From: Ichthyophonus hoferi
Taxonomy: Eukaryota > Opisthokonta > Ichthyosporea > Ichthyophonida > Ichthyophonidae
Reading direction: 5' to 3'
Length of the DNA: 64,000 nt
Assembly: GCA_002751075.1 (NCBI GenBank)
Contig: NAOQ01000186.1
Coordinates: 46,788-110,787 of the forward strand
Part shown: positions 1 through 25,753 of the stretch, piece after piece
How positions within the stretch are numbered: position 1 is the first letter of the stretch
Layout: the number at the start of each line of letters is the position of its first letter
Program-made: the position numbers and the translations under genes
Notes under the pieces: generated by a model
Told to the model about the DNA's origin: nothing
Seen by the model: the letters and a program-made list of their open reading frames with translations, nothing else
Database searches by the model: none

Positions 1-793
1 GTATTTTTATCGCCTTTCTCTGCTTTAAACCGGTGCAACCGTTTTATGGCGTTAGAGGAAGCAGGGGGAGGTCCATGCCTATCATTTTGACTGAGAAGAA
101 GTATTCTTTGAAAGTCGTCCTCATTGTGAAGACCTTGTGCTCGTAGCTCTAAGAACTGTGAACAATAAAAACATGTGAATATGACTCTTTTTTCTTCAGC
201 TTTCGCTTTTTTTAAAACAAAGTAAAATGATTAAGATAATCGTTTTGAAGTTTTGAGTTTTGAATTGTTTTAGTTTAGAAAAGGCATTTACACACCTATC
301 TACTTATATCTATAAACATAAAAAAGCCTGAAGCCTGAAGATAAACAAATTTAGCAGGTAGCAAAGGAATTTGGCTAAAAAAGAAAACCAAATGTGAAAT
401 GAGGGACACATAATTACCAAGAATAAATATTCAACAACTTTTACCTGTAACATAAAAAAGCCTGAAGCCTGAAGATAAACAAATTTAGCAGGAAGCAAAG
501 GAATTTGACTAAAAAAGAAAACCAAATGTGAAATGAGGGACACATAATTACCAAGAATAAATATTCAACAATTTTTACCTGTTGCATTAACTGTGACATA
601 AAAGGGTCGTTTGCCAGCCTTTCGTGAGCTAAAAATGGGTTATGACCCATACCAGCTGAGACTGCCACCCCTGGAAAGAATAACACATGGTTCACATGAT
701 ACCCTGTAGGTATTTGTTGCTCCTCTCCATTTATGGAAAAAGACATCGTTGCTTGTCCAAACGGGCTTACAGTTCGATGGAATCCAAAACTCA
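1..793 (-). CDS. 3' part of a probable RING-type E3 ubiquitin ligase gene (partial)
   Basis: Two minus-strand exons are visible, 793(approx.)-579 and 155-1, and the gene runs off the left edge. The first ends CAG|GTAAAA in phase 0; the second starts after TTCACAG in phase 0, so they join cleanly. The last exon contains a GPPPAS motif preceded by an acidic/hydrophobic helix (EDDFQRILLLSQ). In RNF115/RNF126-type ligases the same arrangement (IxxLLxQxENTGPPPA) lies just before the RING-H2 domain, which here would be outside the window. The upstream exon codes for a hydrophobic stretch (HVLFFPGVAVSAG) that could be a beta-rich or SPRY-like segment; I cannot assign it. The upstream acceptor is best placed at TGTCAG|TG near 794. 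No earlier exon was recognised. The family call rests mainly on the GPPPA context and is tentative. Confidence 0.5.
316..583. repeat. 134-bp tandem duplication covering an intron 5' splice site
   Basis: Two near-identical 134-bp units lie head to tail (about 316-449 and 450-583), differing at only a few positions. They sit at the exon-intron junction of the minus-strand gene above. Each unit carries the CAG|GTAAAA donor context (579-577 and 445-443 on the minus strand), so the intron starts with a duplicated donor. The high identity points to a recent duplication. Confidence 0.9.
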
Positions 794-799
794 CTGACA

Positions 800-3700
800 T
801 GTATATATATATATATAATTTTCACTCGCTCTTATTCTGTCTCTTATTGCTAATACAAGCTATGTTGATAAATTATATTGTTATTTTTGTAGCATGATTC
901 TTTATCTTCGGTTTTTAAAACATTTCTTAATCAATTAAAGTGATTGCTCAGTTACACTAAATTTCATTCGCATAAAGCGCCTGGGAAAACAAACTTGATC
1001 TAATTTGTTTGTTTCTGAAGGGTGCAGATATAGGCAAAATAAATAATTTTAAAATGTCTTCTATTAAAAATATTATGTATTTTACTTGATAAAAAATGTT
1101 GCATTATATTGTTTAAATTAAATTAAATTATTTTTATTATAAAAATTAAATTAATTAGGATTAAAGACAAGATTACTATATTTCAAAGACATCTGTACGT
1201 CATTGAATTAATTTGACAAGTATGCCAAGATATCATTTAATGATGACATACCAGATTAAAGACGCTGAATCAATAAAAATAATAAAATATTATTCATAAA
1301 TATCATATAAAATTTTATAAATTATTTACATTTATTGTATGAAAGCCAAACCATGTTACATGAAGCTGCTGCTGCCAACTTTTCATTTAGGAAGGCGTCA
1401 TAGCTATCCAATAATTATTCAGTCCTAAAACACTAAACCGTTTTAATTATCTAGATAGAAATTCCTGCAGGCTGACTCATCGTGTGATTCAGTTGTGATT
1501 TTCCTCCTATCATCGCGTGGATATTTATAATTGGCTCTGGTTCTGTAGAATACTCAGCGTATGCATGTAAATGTAATGCATTTGCTATCCATATATATAA
1601 TAGAAACACCCTCAATTGGTCTGAAGCTTGTTTTTTTTTTGTGTGTGTATATGCAATATATATAAACCAATATAAATATATCAGGCACGGTTACAGTTTC
1701 CCAATTGTGAATTGATTATGTAATGGAGGCATTAGTGAATATGAAATTTCATTAGTACCCAATCTGACCAAGAAGAAGGTTATTTGCTATGGTTTCCAAC
1801 GATTACGCATGCTGGGCAGAGGTAAAAGTGTCCATTTTCATTCGACCTCTCTTTACATAATTTAATCATCTAAGCATAAGTTAACCTGGAGATTGGAATG
1901 TTAGTAAAATGTAATTAAACCATATATACGAAGATGTAGCCGTTAGATAAGGAGCTCTGTGACCTCTACAACTGACGATATCGATATACGCTATGTTGCC
2001 TATTGGCTACACATATTGCTACAGGTTAAACTCCCATCAATCATTGGCTCTTAATAAAGAACATTTGCAACCCTGTATTCAAAAAATTACACAACCTCCA
2101 GAATTGCGTTTGTTTACAGGTTCTTGGAAATAAATTGACAAATCCCGAAAATAGATGTACAAATTCCGAAAATAAATTAAAAGGTCTCGAAAATAAAGGT
2201 ACATCTTTTCTTTGAATAAGATTTTTCATCAAAAAATCATGAGAAATATATGTAAAAAATAAATACAATTCTCCTAATAGAAATAGAAAAAAGGTGTATT
2301 TTTTTTCAATTTCCTCTACCATGTTTTTTCCGGATTTATCTATTTTCGAGATTTTTCGATTTATTTCCGGGAACCTCTGGAATATACTTTTTCTACAGAG
2401 CTCTTCAATTATTTATAAATAAAGAGAATAATTGATTTTAACACTGGTCCAACTGTACTACGTATTCAGGCCATACGATTGAGTGATAGATACGTGTGCT
2501 TTAGTAGATCAAGGCATATATTTACTAGGGAATAGGAGTTGAAAACATTAGTAATGCATAAGCAAGATATGTGGTACCACGTCTAACTATAGTCATACGC
2601 CATTCATTGGTGTATGGTTTCGAAATTACCCAATTTTCGTGCGGATATTTTAGTTCCATTTCCTTTTATTTAGGTGGCTACTAAGATAATATTGTCTTTT
2701 TAGTTATGATAACTGTATAAGCAAATATTTTTCCAAAAAATCCTTTTAGTCAATAGATTGATAGAACAATGTCGAGTTGCTGCAAACTATTAAAAAATGA
2801 GAACCCCTCGGATGATAAGAATGTTAGTTCCCCTAAACGACGTGTCCAGTTACCCAAATGTAGAAGCTTTGCTTCAATGTGTTGCCAATATATTGTATAG
2901 ATTGACTTCAGTATTCAATCTATCGTTACTCTAATTTAATGTGATACAATATCTCACTGGTAATATAATTTAAGACTGAACAGAGATGGTGAATAAAACT
3001 TAGTACGATAAGTTCAGTTTTCATACATACTCCATAGTCCCTTTAAAACTTGAAAGCATGGACTTTTCGCTGATATATGTTTTCAGTCCATAAAGCATAT
3101 ATATACCCGTTGACCGGCCAAAATTTCTGATAATTTTTTTTAAAAAAAAAAGCTTCATAAATTAAACGAAGTATTTAATAATAACAAGTCAGGGATCAAT
3201 GCCTACAATTATACGAACTACTTTCTCCTCTTCAGGGCATTTTAAAGCATGTACAAGAAATACGGGAAATACATTATTTATGTTACTTAGAAACTTAACA
3301 CTTCCATCTCTCATACAAAGCTTCAGTTCAGTTCTCTTGTACTCTATTTATAGTAGCAGTGTCATCGGTTTTGAACTTTTCCACTTTTTTTCCCTTTTTT
3401 TTTCTACTGTTTCCATAAATATAAAAACTAGTTTTGCAGTTATGAAAGGTTTCCTCAACCAGGATTCCTAATATTGACCTTAAATCGTCTTGGATGGTAA
3501 CTTGATTTATTATCATTTTCAGTCTTCCTTTCATTATCTCAGTAGATATCTGTGCCATGGTACAGGACCTGCTTGTTTGGTGACACCTCCTCATCCCACG
3601 ATTTAAGGCTATAATATTACTTCCACCATTACAGTGTGAAAAGTGCAGCGATATTCCTGACTCCCTATATCTTACCATTTATCTTGGCCCTTATCAAGCT
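800..3700. other. AT-rich spacer, no gene recognised
   Basis: No exon with convincing splice signals and family resemblance was found on either strand. The stretch holds A/T homopolymers, a short TG/TA repeat near 1630-1660 and many stop codons in all frames. Further 5' exons of the minus-strand ligase-like gene could lie here but were not identified. Confidence 0.5.
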
Positions 3701-3717
3701 CATTAAGTATGTAGCAA

Positions 3718-3925
3718 TCTATGGTAGTTCTAGTGACTTGTTCACAGGCTTCGGGGTGGCCCATTGAGTATTGTATAGTAGGACTATATTATAAAAATCT
3801 GTGGTAGTTCTAGCGACTTGCCCACAGCTCTCAGGATCTCCAATTGAATATTTTTATGGTGGTTAATTTTGCCAGGCCAGCGGTAGTGAAAGTCACTTGA
3901 ACTGATCTGTCCTTAAGGTTTAGTT
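3718..3925. repeat. Two fragments of a small dispersed inverted-repeat element
   Basis: The segment GGTAGTTCTAGTGACTTG near 3723 and its near-copy near 3803 are each followed by CACAG-rich DNA. Both match the left end of the fold-back element at 37111-37363. The second fragment also keeps the inner part of the left arm (GGCCAG-CGGTAGTGA and a diverged AACTGATCTGT). These look like decayed, tandemly placed copies of one MITE-like family. Confidence 0.6.
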
Positions 3926-4259
3926 ATTGTGCTCGAGGTTTTATGGAAGTCCATATACTGACTCTCTCTAATTAACTGGCTGTAGTAATTTTACCTCTGT
4001 TCTAATCCAGAGGGAATTGATGCATTGATTCGCTTAGGTGCTAATGTGGAAATTGTATGAGACCGATCAGTATGAGGTGCTATATTACGATGATGTAAAT
4101 TATAACTGTTGTGTTACGACCAGAATTTCTAATCGAAACTCACAATCACAAAGTGTTCAATGCTTATTTTGTTACAGCTTATTCCTTTATATTACAAGTG
4201 CGTCGTTTAAATTAATTTATCAATGCACAATTTGCAAGCACTTACTGATGTAATTTTAA

Positions 4260-5100
4260 GCTAATAATTAAGATTATTTTAACTTGTTAATGACAGTAAT
4301 TAGCCTCGCACCGCGCTATCTCATTGCGTAACTTTATCTATCCTTTAGTTACTTATACTTAAGGCCCATTGGACAATTAGCTGGATACTTACAACTAGAC
4401 AGTTGTAACTGATACGCTTTATTTCAGTACAATTGGATTAAAGATACCGATTGGATCGAGGCTCACCATGACCTTTTAAAATTAAATAAGTTAGAGCGAG
4501 TTTACAGTAAAGCTGTGCACTACTGCACTAGCATAGGTACCGATGCGTATTCCAGCATAAATAATTCATTATCTGCCTGATTAAATTGGATATATTGACA
4601 GGTCAGTACATCGGCGGAGGATTATGTAACGCCTACTTCGTTCATTTGTAATACTGAAAAAATATTTTAAATAAAATCCTTTTTACTTCTTAGCATAAGC
4701 CGTCAACTAAGACCATTCTTCGGTCCACGCCTTAGAGTGAAAAAAACCAATGTTGTTCTCTCTCAGTATATATTCCATTGAATCATGTAGTCAGTGCTTA
4801 GTTTGCGCAGCTCTCCTCCTTTAGTTAATCTGAAATTACATCATAGATACTATAGATACTAGAAAAGATACCTGGAAGCTTTACAACACTTAAAAATTAA
4901 TAAGCCATTAAAATAAGGAAACACTAGTTATAACCATATTGAGATAGAATCAGACATCACTATTGGGTCTCTAATTTTTTTAAGAGTTTTATTAGCTAAC
5001 TAGAATATTTATGATGAGCCTTTACGTTAGCAAATGCATAAAGGGAACGGTTATAGACAGAGCCGGCACAGAAAAATAATGAACCAAATTTATTGGCAGG
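4260..5100. other. AT-rich spacer, no gene recognised
   Basis: Short open frames only, with no recognisable protein motif, RNA gene or repeat structure. It leads into the fossil retroelement region. Confidence 0.4.
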
Positions 5101-6169
5101 CGCCCAGCTAAAAAAATAAAAATACAAATAATTAATTGCCTTAAGAAAGAGAGTATGAATAGGCTCAAAAGGAAAACCAAACTAGAAATGGAAGAACAAC
5201 AAATAGAACAAAAACAGATATTAACATATCTCCACTCCGTTCACAACACACACATCCCTACTATAACAGGTACCTTAAATATTGGTAAAGTATTTATCTC
5301 CATTGATACTGACAAGTTGAAAAAGGTAGGGGTTGGCGTAGATTCAGCCGAGAATACTGCGATTGCAGTTTAGCATACAGAATATGACGACAAGAACTTA
5401 CCTCATACAAGTAAGGAAACTTTGACCCTTCAAATCACTTTACTAGATTTAATTTTATCCAAGTCAAATTCTTTTTGCAATAGGGTAATGGGCCCTCCTG
5501 GCATGCTTCCATTCAACAACATGCAACTCTCTCCAAACACTCCAGAGCCCGTTAGTGTTGATCCAACCACTTCTCCTTTTCCTATAGACACCAATCGGCA
5601 ACTTCACCAGCATGCTTCCTTCAATACACATCAAGACATCACATTCTCTCAAACACCTAGGGACAACAGCACCCCTTATAACCAAATGCGATTAGATTTT
5701 TGCAACACCATTGATGCTCTAATGCAACAAAATGCATAGCATAATCAGATGATACAACAACTTACATAGTAAATGCAAAACATGTTTGCACAATTCAACA
5801 TAATTTTCAGCAACAAAATACCAAACCTACAGCATCCAGGGAAACTGATCAAACCCGACAAACAAGTATACCCATTAGCCATTAACCAATCGCATCAATC
5901 TACAGACTCAAGCCAAGATGTTCTAAATCTGACTCACCTATTGGATACTGCCAATTTTTTTCTTCAGAGTAGCAATCTTAAATTCTTCCTCCCAGCTAAT
6001 CATCAATCCAGAATTTTCCTTCAATATTGGAAAGACAAAATGCTCATGATCTGCAGACAATCAAATTGCAAACACCAACTAATCATTGCTCCAACACCTG
6101 ATGATTGACAGAAACTGGAAAATATCAATCAACTACCGCCTGATGAGACATTATGTAGATTATACCTTC

Positions 6170-7260
6170 TGTTGGAGGAGAAGTATTTTCCCCTCTGTCA
6201 TTTAAGTATAACTCCTTTCATACTATATTATAGATTTTACCGCCTGTCAGCATTAAGATCTTAATTATAGTACAGAACCATTGTACGGTATTTCGTAAGT
6301 CAAACCAAATTATCTGATCTGCGATTCTTACAGTCCTGAACCGGACTAACACTAGTTAAACAAAGATCTGTCTTACTTTCAATTGTATCTGCTGCCAATA
6401 ATAATATATTGTATGCAGAATTAAAATAGGAAGTAAGTATTACTCCCGTGTTAAATTTATTAAAATATTAATAGTATATTTAAACATTGTATGCAATAAC
6501 ATTATCAGAAAGTTACAATCAAAAAATCGTAAACGCGCATCTAATCCCTAGAGCAAGTAATCACTTGTTTTATACATGTTATGTAAATTTAAGTCATTAA
6601 AACGTTATTGGCCCAACGAATAGTAATCGGTTTTTATTCTCGTCCAACTTGTAAATTAATAAAAGACAATCCAGTATAAAAGCAAGTGCTGGACGCTAGC
6701 TNNNNNNNNNNNNNNNNNNNNNNNNNNNNNNNNNNNNNNNNNNNNNNNNNNNNNNNNNNNNNNNNNNNNNNNNNNNNNNNNNNNNNNNNNNNNNNNNNNN
6801 NNNNNNNNNNNNNNNNNNNNNNNNNNNNNNNNNNNNNNNNNNNNNNNNNNNNNNNNNNNNNNNNNNNNNNNNNNNNNNNNNNNNNNNNNNNNNNNNNNNN
6901 NNNNNNNNNNNNNNNNNNNNNNNNNNNNNNNNNNNNNNNNNNNNNNNNNNNNNNNNNNNNNNNNNNNNNNNNNNNNNNNNNNNNNNNNNNNNNNNNNNNN
7001 NNNNNNNNNNNNNNNNNNNNNNNNNNNNNNNNNNNNNNNNNNNNNNNNNNNNNNNNNNNNNNNNNNNNNNNNNNNNNNNNNNNNNNNNNNNNNNNNNNNN
7101 NNNNNNNNNNNNNNNNNNNNNNNNNNNNNNNNNNNNNNNNNNNNNNNNNNNNNNNNNNNNNNNNTTTGTCTTAGAAACTTAACTACAAGTTCTGTTTTAT
7201 TTGGTGCATATATATTCTTCCTTTTTGTTTGCATAGATAAGAATAATATTTTACTATAAA
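6170..7260 (+). repeat. Terminal-repeat-like region of the copia fossil (contains the assembly gap)
   Basis: The sequence from 6170 (TGTTGGAGG...) to about 6660 closely resembles 35524-36015, by eye about three-quarters to four-fifths identical. The leader after both copies (about 7325-7490 and 36050-36215) is also alike. A shared block of about 500 bp beginning TG and followed by the same internal sequence is what a 5' LTR would look like. Part of it is hidden by 463 unknown bases. Confidence 0.65.
6702..7164. other. Assembly gap (463 N)
   Basis: A run of unknown bases inside the terminal-repeat-like region of the copia fossil, as expected where repeated sequence defeats assembly. Open frames that cross it have no meaning. 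Confidence 1.
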
Positions 7261-10200
7261 ATTATTCTTTGATCACCCACTTCTATACTTATGGAAGCAA
7301 GAGTATGGAGTCCGCCCCATATTCCGAATCTAATAGGGATATCAACGAAACCACCTACAAGGGATCTCGCATAGAGAATTGGAGCAAAGACCCAGCTAGT
7401 GAAATGGTCATCAGCCACGTCTCCAATCGCACTCAGGTGCAATTCTCTAGATCTCAAAAGAAGCTTCTTAGCCAAACTGAAATCCATGATTCCTTACACC
7501 TTCACTACTTCATCAGTCAGGATGAGTGTCTAAATGCACCCATCCAAGTCTTAAACATCAGACAATGGGCCTATGATGAATTATGACTACTGCAAGAACA
7601 CTATGGAGCCATGGCTGAAACCAACATTAACTGCATCTTAGCTAAATTAGCTGAAATACGTGTTAAACTTTCAGAAACGTCAATTGCATTCTTAGGAAGA
7701 TACAATGGCTTATCTAACCACTCTGAAAATGCTTTTATTGCCATTTCTGCCCCTGCCCAAGTACTACGCTCTATTACTCTTCTATCTACCCAACCACATC
7801 TCAGACCAACTTTAAATACACTTCAAACCTTTGCTCAACCAACATGGCCCAGCATATACAATGCAATGACCAGAATTAAAGCTACTACCGGCCGTGAATA
7901 TGAATATTCTAATTCAAGACCAATTCCTCATGCCAATAACAAAAATCAGAGATGCATGCAGTGTCCAAACAAATGCCCTTGTCAGTTTCATATTGACCCA
8001 GATGTTACCCATATCACCACTGAATGTTCCTTCAACAGGAACAGTCCTAACTACAGTAAGATATTTCCTACTCCCAGATCAGTAACAGCCAGCACTCTTC
8101 ACACCACAAGTAACACACCATATTCCAACCAGGCATCTACAACACCAGTCCCCAACCACTGAAACATGAATTCTGTTTCAGTCAAGCATGCACATTACAT
8201 GTTAACATGGCAGCACGCTACCTCTTAGAGCCCAAGTGCATAACAATCGCGCCTCTCAATGTCTTTTCAACAACAGAGCCCAGTCCTTCTCAGAACAAAA
8301 ACCAGCTGTCAAATCCTTTTTCTGATTAGCATTTTCCTTGTTAGCAATGAATGTTCTTGCCACCTTGGTATACAATGAAAAGCATTTACCAACGTTTTCC
8401 CACTCACGTTCAAGTTCTACCTAGCCAAGGGAACTACTATGCATGCCACTCACTATGATACAATCAGCTTAAGCTTACCCATCAATGGGATGGATAGAGG
8501 TATCATACTCCATGACTTTCTCTATAACCGTGAAATTCAATGTAACCTTTTCTCTATCACAGCCTCATATGGTCAACAATGCACCAAAACGTTTACTCAA
8601 TGAAATCACAATTCTTGAGGGCAACGCTTATATCCTGCGCCGCTACCTATAGTAGGAGGATACATTCCTCGTTCAGGCCACACTTGTTCTACATCCTGAC
8701 AATAATTTGAAGTCAGAAAGTATTAGTACATACAACTGCCCATCGACAAATGATGATCTTGACTGCCACACTCATTTTATTGATAGCTATGGCAACAATC
8801 CCATCAGCATCTCTATTTACAACAGTTTCCTTTTCCTTTTGCTTCACCTGCACAACACAAATATCCAAGACTGTGCGGCATTCTTGGTTCATGTACTGCT
8901 TGCTAAAATGTCTTACTGTATGTCAAAGACTTTATAACAGCATGATCCCAAAGGCGATTGTCCCATACGATGTCTGTGCTGCTGCAAACAAAATTGTCAC
9001 AAGCCCCTTCACATTGCATTGTATGCATACCAATCGTCTATTAGAAACCATCTACAGTGCTGTGGCTGGTCCCCTTCATGTAATGTTTGGTGAATTCTAC
9101 TGGTTTTAGTTTTTATTGATGATTTCACCCACTGCCCTACCGTTTATTGCATAAGATAGAAAAACGACATATCAATTTATTTTTTGCCAATTTATGGAAG
9201 CAGCTCACGCCAAACATTTTCCTCTCTGTATTGCCACCCTATACACCAATCAAGGCACAGGATAAATATCTATATCCTTTATTGATCAACATACATTTTG
9301 GGGGATTAAAAATCACACTACCTTGCGATACACACCTCAATCTGACGGTCTTTCAGAGCGCATGAATTAACACATTATCACTATGACCTGGTTTGTCATG
9401 AATGCCGACAATGGCCATTATACCTACTGAGATTACACCATTCAGGCTACCGTGTTTACTTATAACTTAATACCGACCATCACCCTACTAATCAATCAAA
9501 CCCGTTATTCTCTATGGCGTTGCACACCTGCTCCATTACACTGCTCATGCACTTTCAGCTGCAAACTCTGTTACAGGACTTATTCCACTACTAGGAAGTC
9601 TGAATTTACCATATGCAGCTGGGAGGCATGTTTACTCAGCTACTGTCACAACATGCACAGTTACACAATCTTAGACTGCAAGCTCCACTGCAACTCCATC
9701 TGCTGAAACTGTATATTCATCCAAGATATCTTTCTTCACAACACACGTCATTGAACATTCACCAACAATCAGTTTTAATCAGACACCAATACTATCACCA
9801 TTATCATCAATAATACTATTCCAGTCAACAATGAATCGGTACATACTCCTCTACTCTCTGAGATTATACAGTTTCAGAGAGAGTATACCCCAAATACTCT
9901 TCTTCCTACATCTTTGCCAAGCTCACCACCGATCTCACGGTTTTTTACACCAGTGCCCAAACCTTTTTGTCCTAATGAGGGAGAGGGCCTATATCGCTTT
10001 ACTAAACCTGATGTAAATTCTAAGACACATTACCACAACTGCTATGCATCATTCACAACATGCAATAGCCACAAATATGGTCAACACCAGTCACCTGTAA
10101 ATGTAATGTCAAATACAAAGATCACCACCTCATTATCTTCCGTCAACACAGAGTTTACAGACCCTAAGAGTTACAAGGAGGCACCGCATTCCCAAGACAA

Positions 10201-11430
10201 AATGTCTTGGATCAATGCCATGCATATGGAACTTGCCACGATTAACGAGTTTCATATCTGAACTCTCATGCCACGAAGCCAATTCTCCAAGGAGGTTACT
10301 ATACTTTAAAACCTATGGGTCCTTCACAGGAAAAAAGACCACAATGGTATAGTTACTCAAAACAAAGCCAGACTCGGTGTACAAGGCAGCATGGAAATGA
10401 AGAACAGGGAATTTTTCAATATATATTCCCCAGTCACTGGTTTTGTGACCATCCGAATCCTCATTGCCATTGCTGCTGCATGTCAGTATGGGCTGACCCA
10501 ACTTGACATCCATTCCGCATACTTACATGCCCCGTTAAACAATCCTGCCTACATACTCCAGCCTCCTACAATGGAAGGCCTCAATCAACCAAGTTGAATA
10601 TGTGAATTTTCCAAGTGTCTCTACGGACTCCCTGTGAGTGGCTTAAGCTGGAACCATACCCTGGATGAGCTTCTAAAGACAGAAAACATATACCCAGCTA
10701 ATCGGGATCCTTGTCTTTACATTTCCTATACAAGTGGTCATTGCCTTGCCTTATGCTGCTACGTCGACAATGTACTCTTTATTTAAGAACATCTAGCCAA
10801 CAAGAAGGCCCTTATCAAGGTATTCTGCAACAATTTCCCAATGAAGAACAAAGGGTGGCCTACTGATTTCTTAGGTGACTCTATTCACAAATGCAATGAC
10901 AACATCAAACTATCTCAAGCCAGCTACATTTGAAAGCTAATCAATTCCTATGGTCAGGAGCATTGCTGCCCAACTTACTCTCCAATTCTTCTGGAATATA
11001 TCAAGGAGGCTGCTAGTGCCAATCAGGAATCGAAACATTGTGACGTCACTGCTTATCAAACATTAAACGGATGCTTATTATGGATCGTCAAGTCCAGCCG
11101 ACCCGATTGCCAGTTTGCTGTAAGCTACCTCACCTGATACACAGGGGAGCCCACAATGGCCATCTGGAAAATGGCTATGCACCTTCTAAGGTATCTGAAA
11201 ACCACAGGAGAAAAGTGCAAAATATACGAGAGGGTAACACTAATGCTCAGTGCTTTCTCTGATGCAGACTTTGCCACTTATCCGTGCACATCCCAAAGCA
11301 CTTCGGAATATATAATTTACCTCGCTGGGAGACCAATTGATTGGTTCTCGAAAAAGCAGAGTATACCGAGATGTACCAATGGCCAGCTTGTTCTAGTAGC
11401 CATAATAATTAATCGCATACTTACATAATT

Positions 11431-11850
11431 GAAGTTTATTAATAGCAGAAAGGTCTGTCAGATTACATATTATTATGACATTGTCTTAATTTACTTAACA
11501 TTATACCAACGTATAATGGCAGATACAGATCAAATGTATCCATTTACACAGGGCCTACAAACAAACTCTTACTTATATGTACAGTAAGTGCATAAAACAA
11601 TGTAAACATTTTATAGAGTTTAATTTTCTATATCATTCTTATTCTTAGTATTTGGCAGCACCACGTCCAATCAGTTGTGCTACATGAATAAACTATTTCT
11701 CATAATCATTTTTTCAATTTATTTGTTCTCCTTTTGATCGGTCAGGTTGTAATTTTGATCGCGAAACTTATCATTTTGATGGAAAATCACTCTATTAATA
11801 TATATAGATTATAATACAGTATATATGCATAATATTAGGCATGTATATAT
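11431..11850. other. AT-rich spacer between copia fossil and DHX35 3' end
   Basis: No gene seen. It contains AT runs and may include the distal DHX35 3' untranslated region, which is read from the minus strand. Confidence 0.5.
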
Positions 11851-11951
11851 ACAGCCCTATATAAAATTAACAGGTTGACGCTATGTGGAAGAGGAACAAA
11901 GGCTTTGTAGTAAATAATCAGCATAAATGGAGATGGAGTGTATAGGGCTGT
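11851..11951 (-). promoter_or_regulatory. Inverted repeat in the DHX35 3' UTR
   Basis: Two exact 11-base arms, ACAGCCCTATA (11851-11861) and TATAGGGCTGT (11941-11951), face each other across about 79 bases. The first transcribed arm starts 1 base after the stop codon of the minus-strand helicase gene (stop at 11953-11955). The transcript could form a long-loop stem at the start of its 3' UTR. A function in mRNA stability or 3'-end formation is inference only. Confidence 0.5.
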
Positions 11952-11952
11952 G

Positions 11953-24518
<12,566 letters not shown>

Positions 24519-25753
24519 GGCTGCAAATATGGATGGGTTTGGTATGAAGGTAATGTATTTATGTTTTTGGTTATGTGTACGTGCTATGATATCTTTGGAT
24601 GCTTTGTAATTGCGTGCATTACCTATACATATTCTCATACAATATCATGTTATATTATGTATATATATTATATATACATATCACTAGTTCATATTAGTTC
24701 ATATTTTTATAAATAAATACAACTATAAAAAGGCAAATAAATAATACTGTGTTTACCCTACATATCTCTCACACTATCTTCTATGCTTTTATGTCGCTTT
24801 TGACGATTAATCGGTGATTAGTACTAATAAAGGCGATTAGCTACCGATTAACATTAATCATAACGATTAATAAACCGATAAATAATAATAGGGATTGACA
24901 TTTAAAATAAGCCTCTATTTCCGGATCCTCCAATCATCGGTTATGTATAGAGTCATTAATTGACTAGTGGGCTTGGTTTGTTTCGTTTTAAAGACGCCAG
25001 AAGCTACCTCAACTTATGATGCCTATAACTCTATACTATATGTATATATATATGTATAATACCTACAACTATAATACTTAAAATTATATAGTACCTGTAA
25101 ATATAATACCTTTAACTCGATAGTACCTATAATTATAATTATATAGGGTAACTATACTTAGATACTGAATAATCATGCATGTTTCCAGGATAAGGCAACT
25201 ACAGGTATACATAAAAGATACTTAAAAGCTCAGAGTCTTTGCAGTCATGGTCTAATGAGTTTTACTCGGTATATAGTGTGAGAGTGGATCATACTACATC
25301 ATCAAATACATTGTGATGTTTTTTTAAAAGCCACAAGAATTCCAATAACGTAATTCAAGCAGATAAAAACACAAAATATGATAGTATTTAAGAAAAAAGT
25401 AAGTAATAACCCATATACATTTACATGCCCAGCCATTCAAGTAAATTTATTCACATGCAAGGTTATTTCGACTAAATGTATTCCCTTCCATACTTCCCTT
25501 TATAAACAAAAAATACAGGATTGAAATACCTACCTTAAATCTATCATAATATTAATCTCATGGACTCGATATTGAAACACAACAATATGAAAAGCAAAGA
25601 AGTTAGTTATTTGATAACTGATTAATCCATGAATCAGCCATATCTAGATTACTATGATTGGCAATACATATATATATATATATATATATATAGAGCATCA
25701 GGATTATATAACTGATATGATTTTTAACGTAGATAACAGCTTCTGTCTAACTA
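24519..25753 (-). promoter_or_regulatory. Intergenic region upstream of DHX35, with a GATTA/TAATC cluster
   Basis: This 1.2-kb stretch separates DHX35 from the phosphatase gene upstream; both read leftward. No gene is seen. At about 24805-24895 there are six to seven GATTA or TAATC motifs in under 100 bp, about 290 bp before the DHX35 start codon. GATTA is the core bound by some homeodomain proteins, so a promoter-proximal element is possible but unproven. A run of ATAATACCT-like repeats at about 25055-25145 and a (TA)n tract at about 25670-25692 are also present. Confidence 0.4.

Larger units (their letters stand above)
5100..11430 (+). mobile_element. Fossil Ty1/copia-like LTR retrotransposon, with an older fragment on its left side
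   Basis: A broken plus-strand element of the Ty1/copia (Pseudoviridae) type. Parts in order: a retroelement-like low-complexity coding fragment (about 5155-6110), a terminal-repeat-like region beginning TGTTGG at 6170 and interrupted by the assembly gap, a gag-like part with a Cys/His cluster (about 7270-8160), an integrase part (about 9000-9370, recognised by its YTPQSDG-type end), reverse transcriptase (about 10190-10800, with the AYLHAPL and YVD regions) and RNase H (about 11220-11390, with the SDADFA and WFSKKQ regions). The order IN-RT-RH is diagnostic for copia. The element carries many breaks in every part. No matching 3' terminal repeat is evident before the next gene. It is old and inactive. 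Confidence 0.85.

Noticed and set aside
3328-3678. 116-codon minus-strand frame with a CHQTSRSC segment
   Set aside because: Considered as a zinc-finger (CDCA7-type CHQCRQ) exon, but the surrounding cysteines are missing and no splice sites or neighbours support it.
6656-7234. Open frames across the first gap
   Set aside because: Made mostly of unknown bases within the retroelement terminal region.
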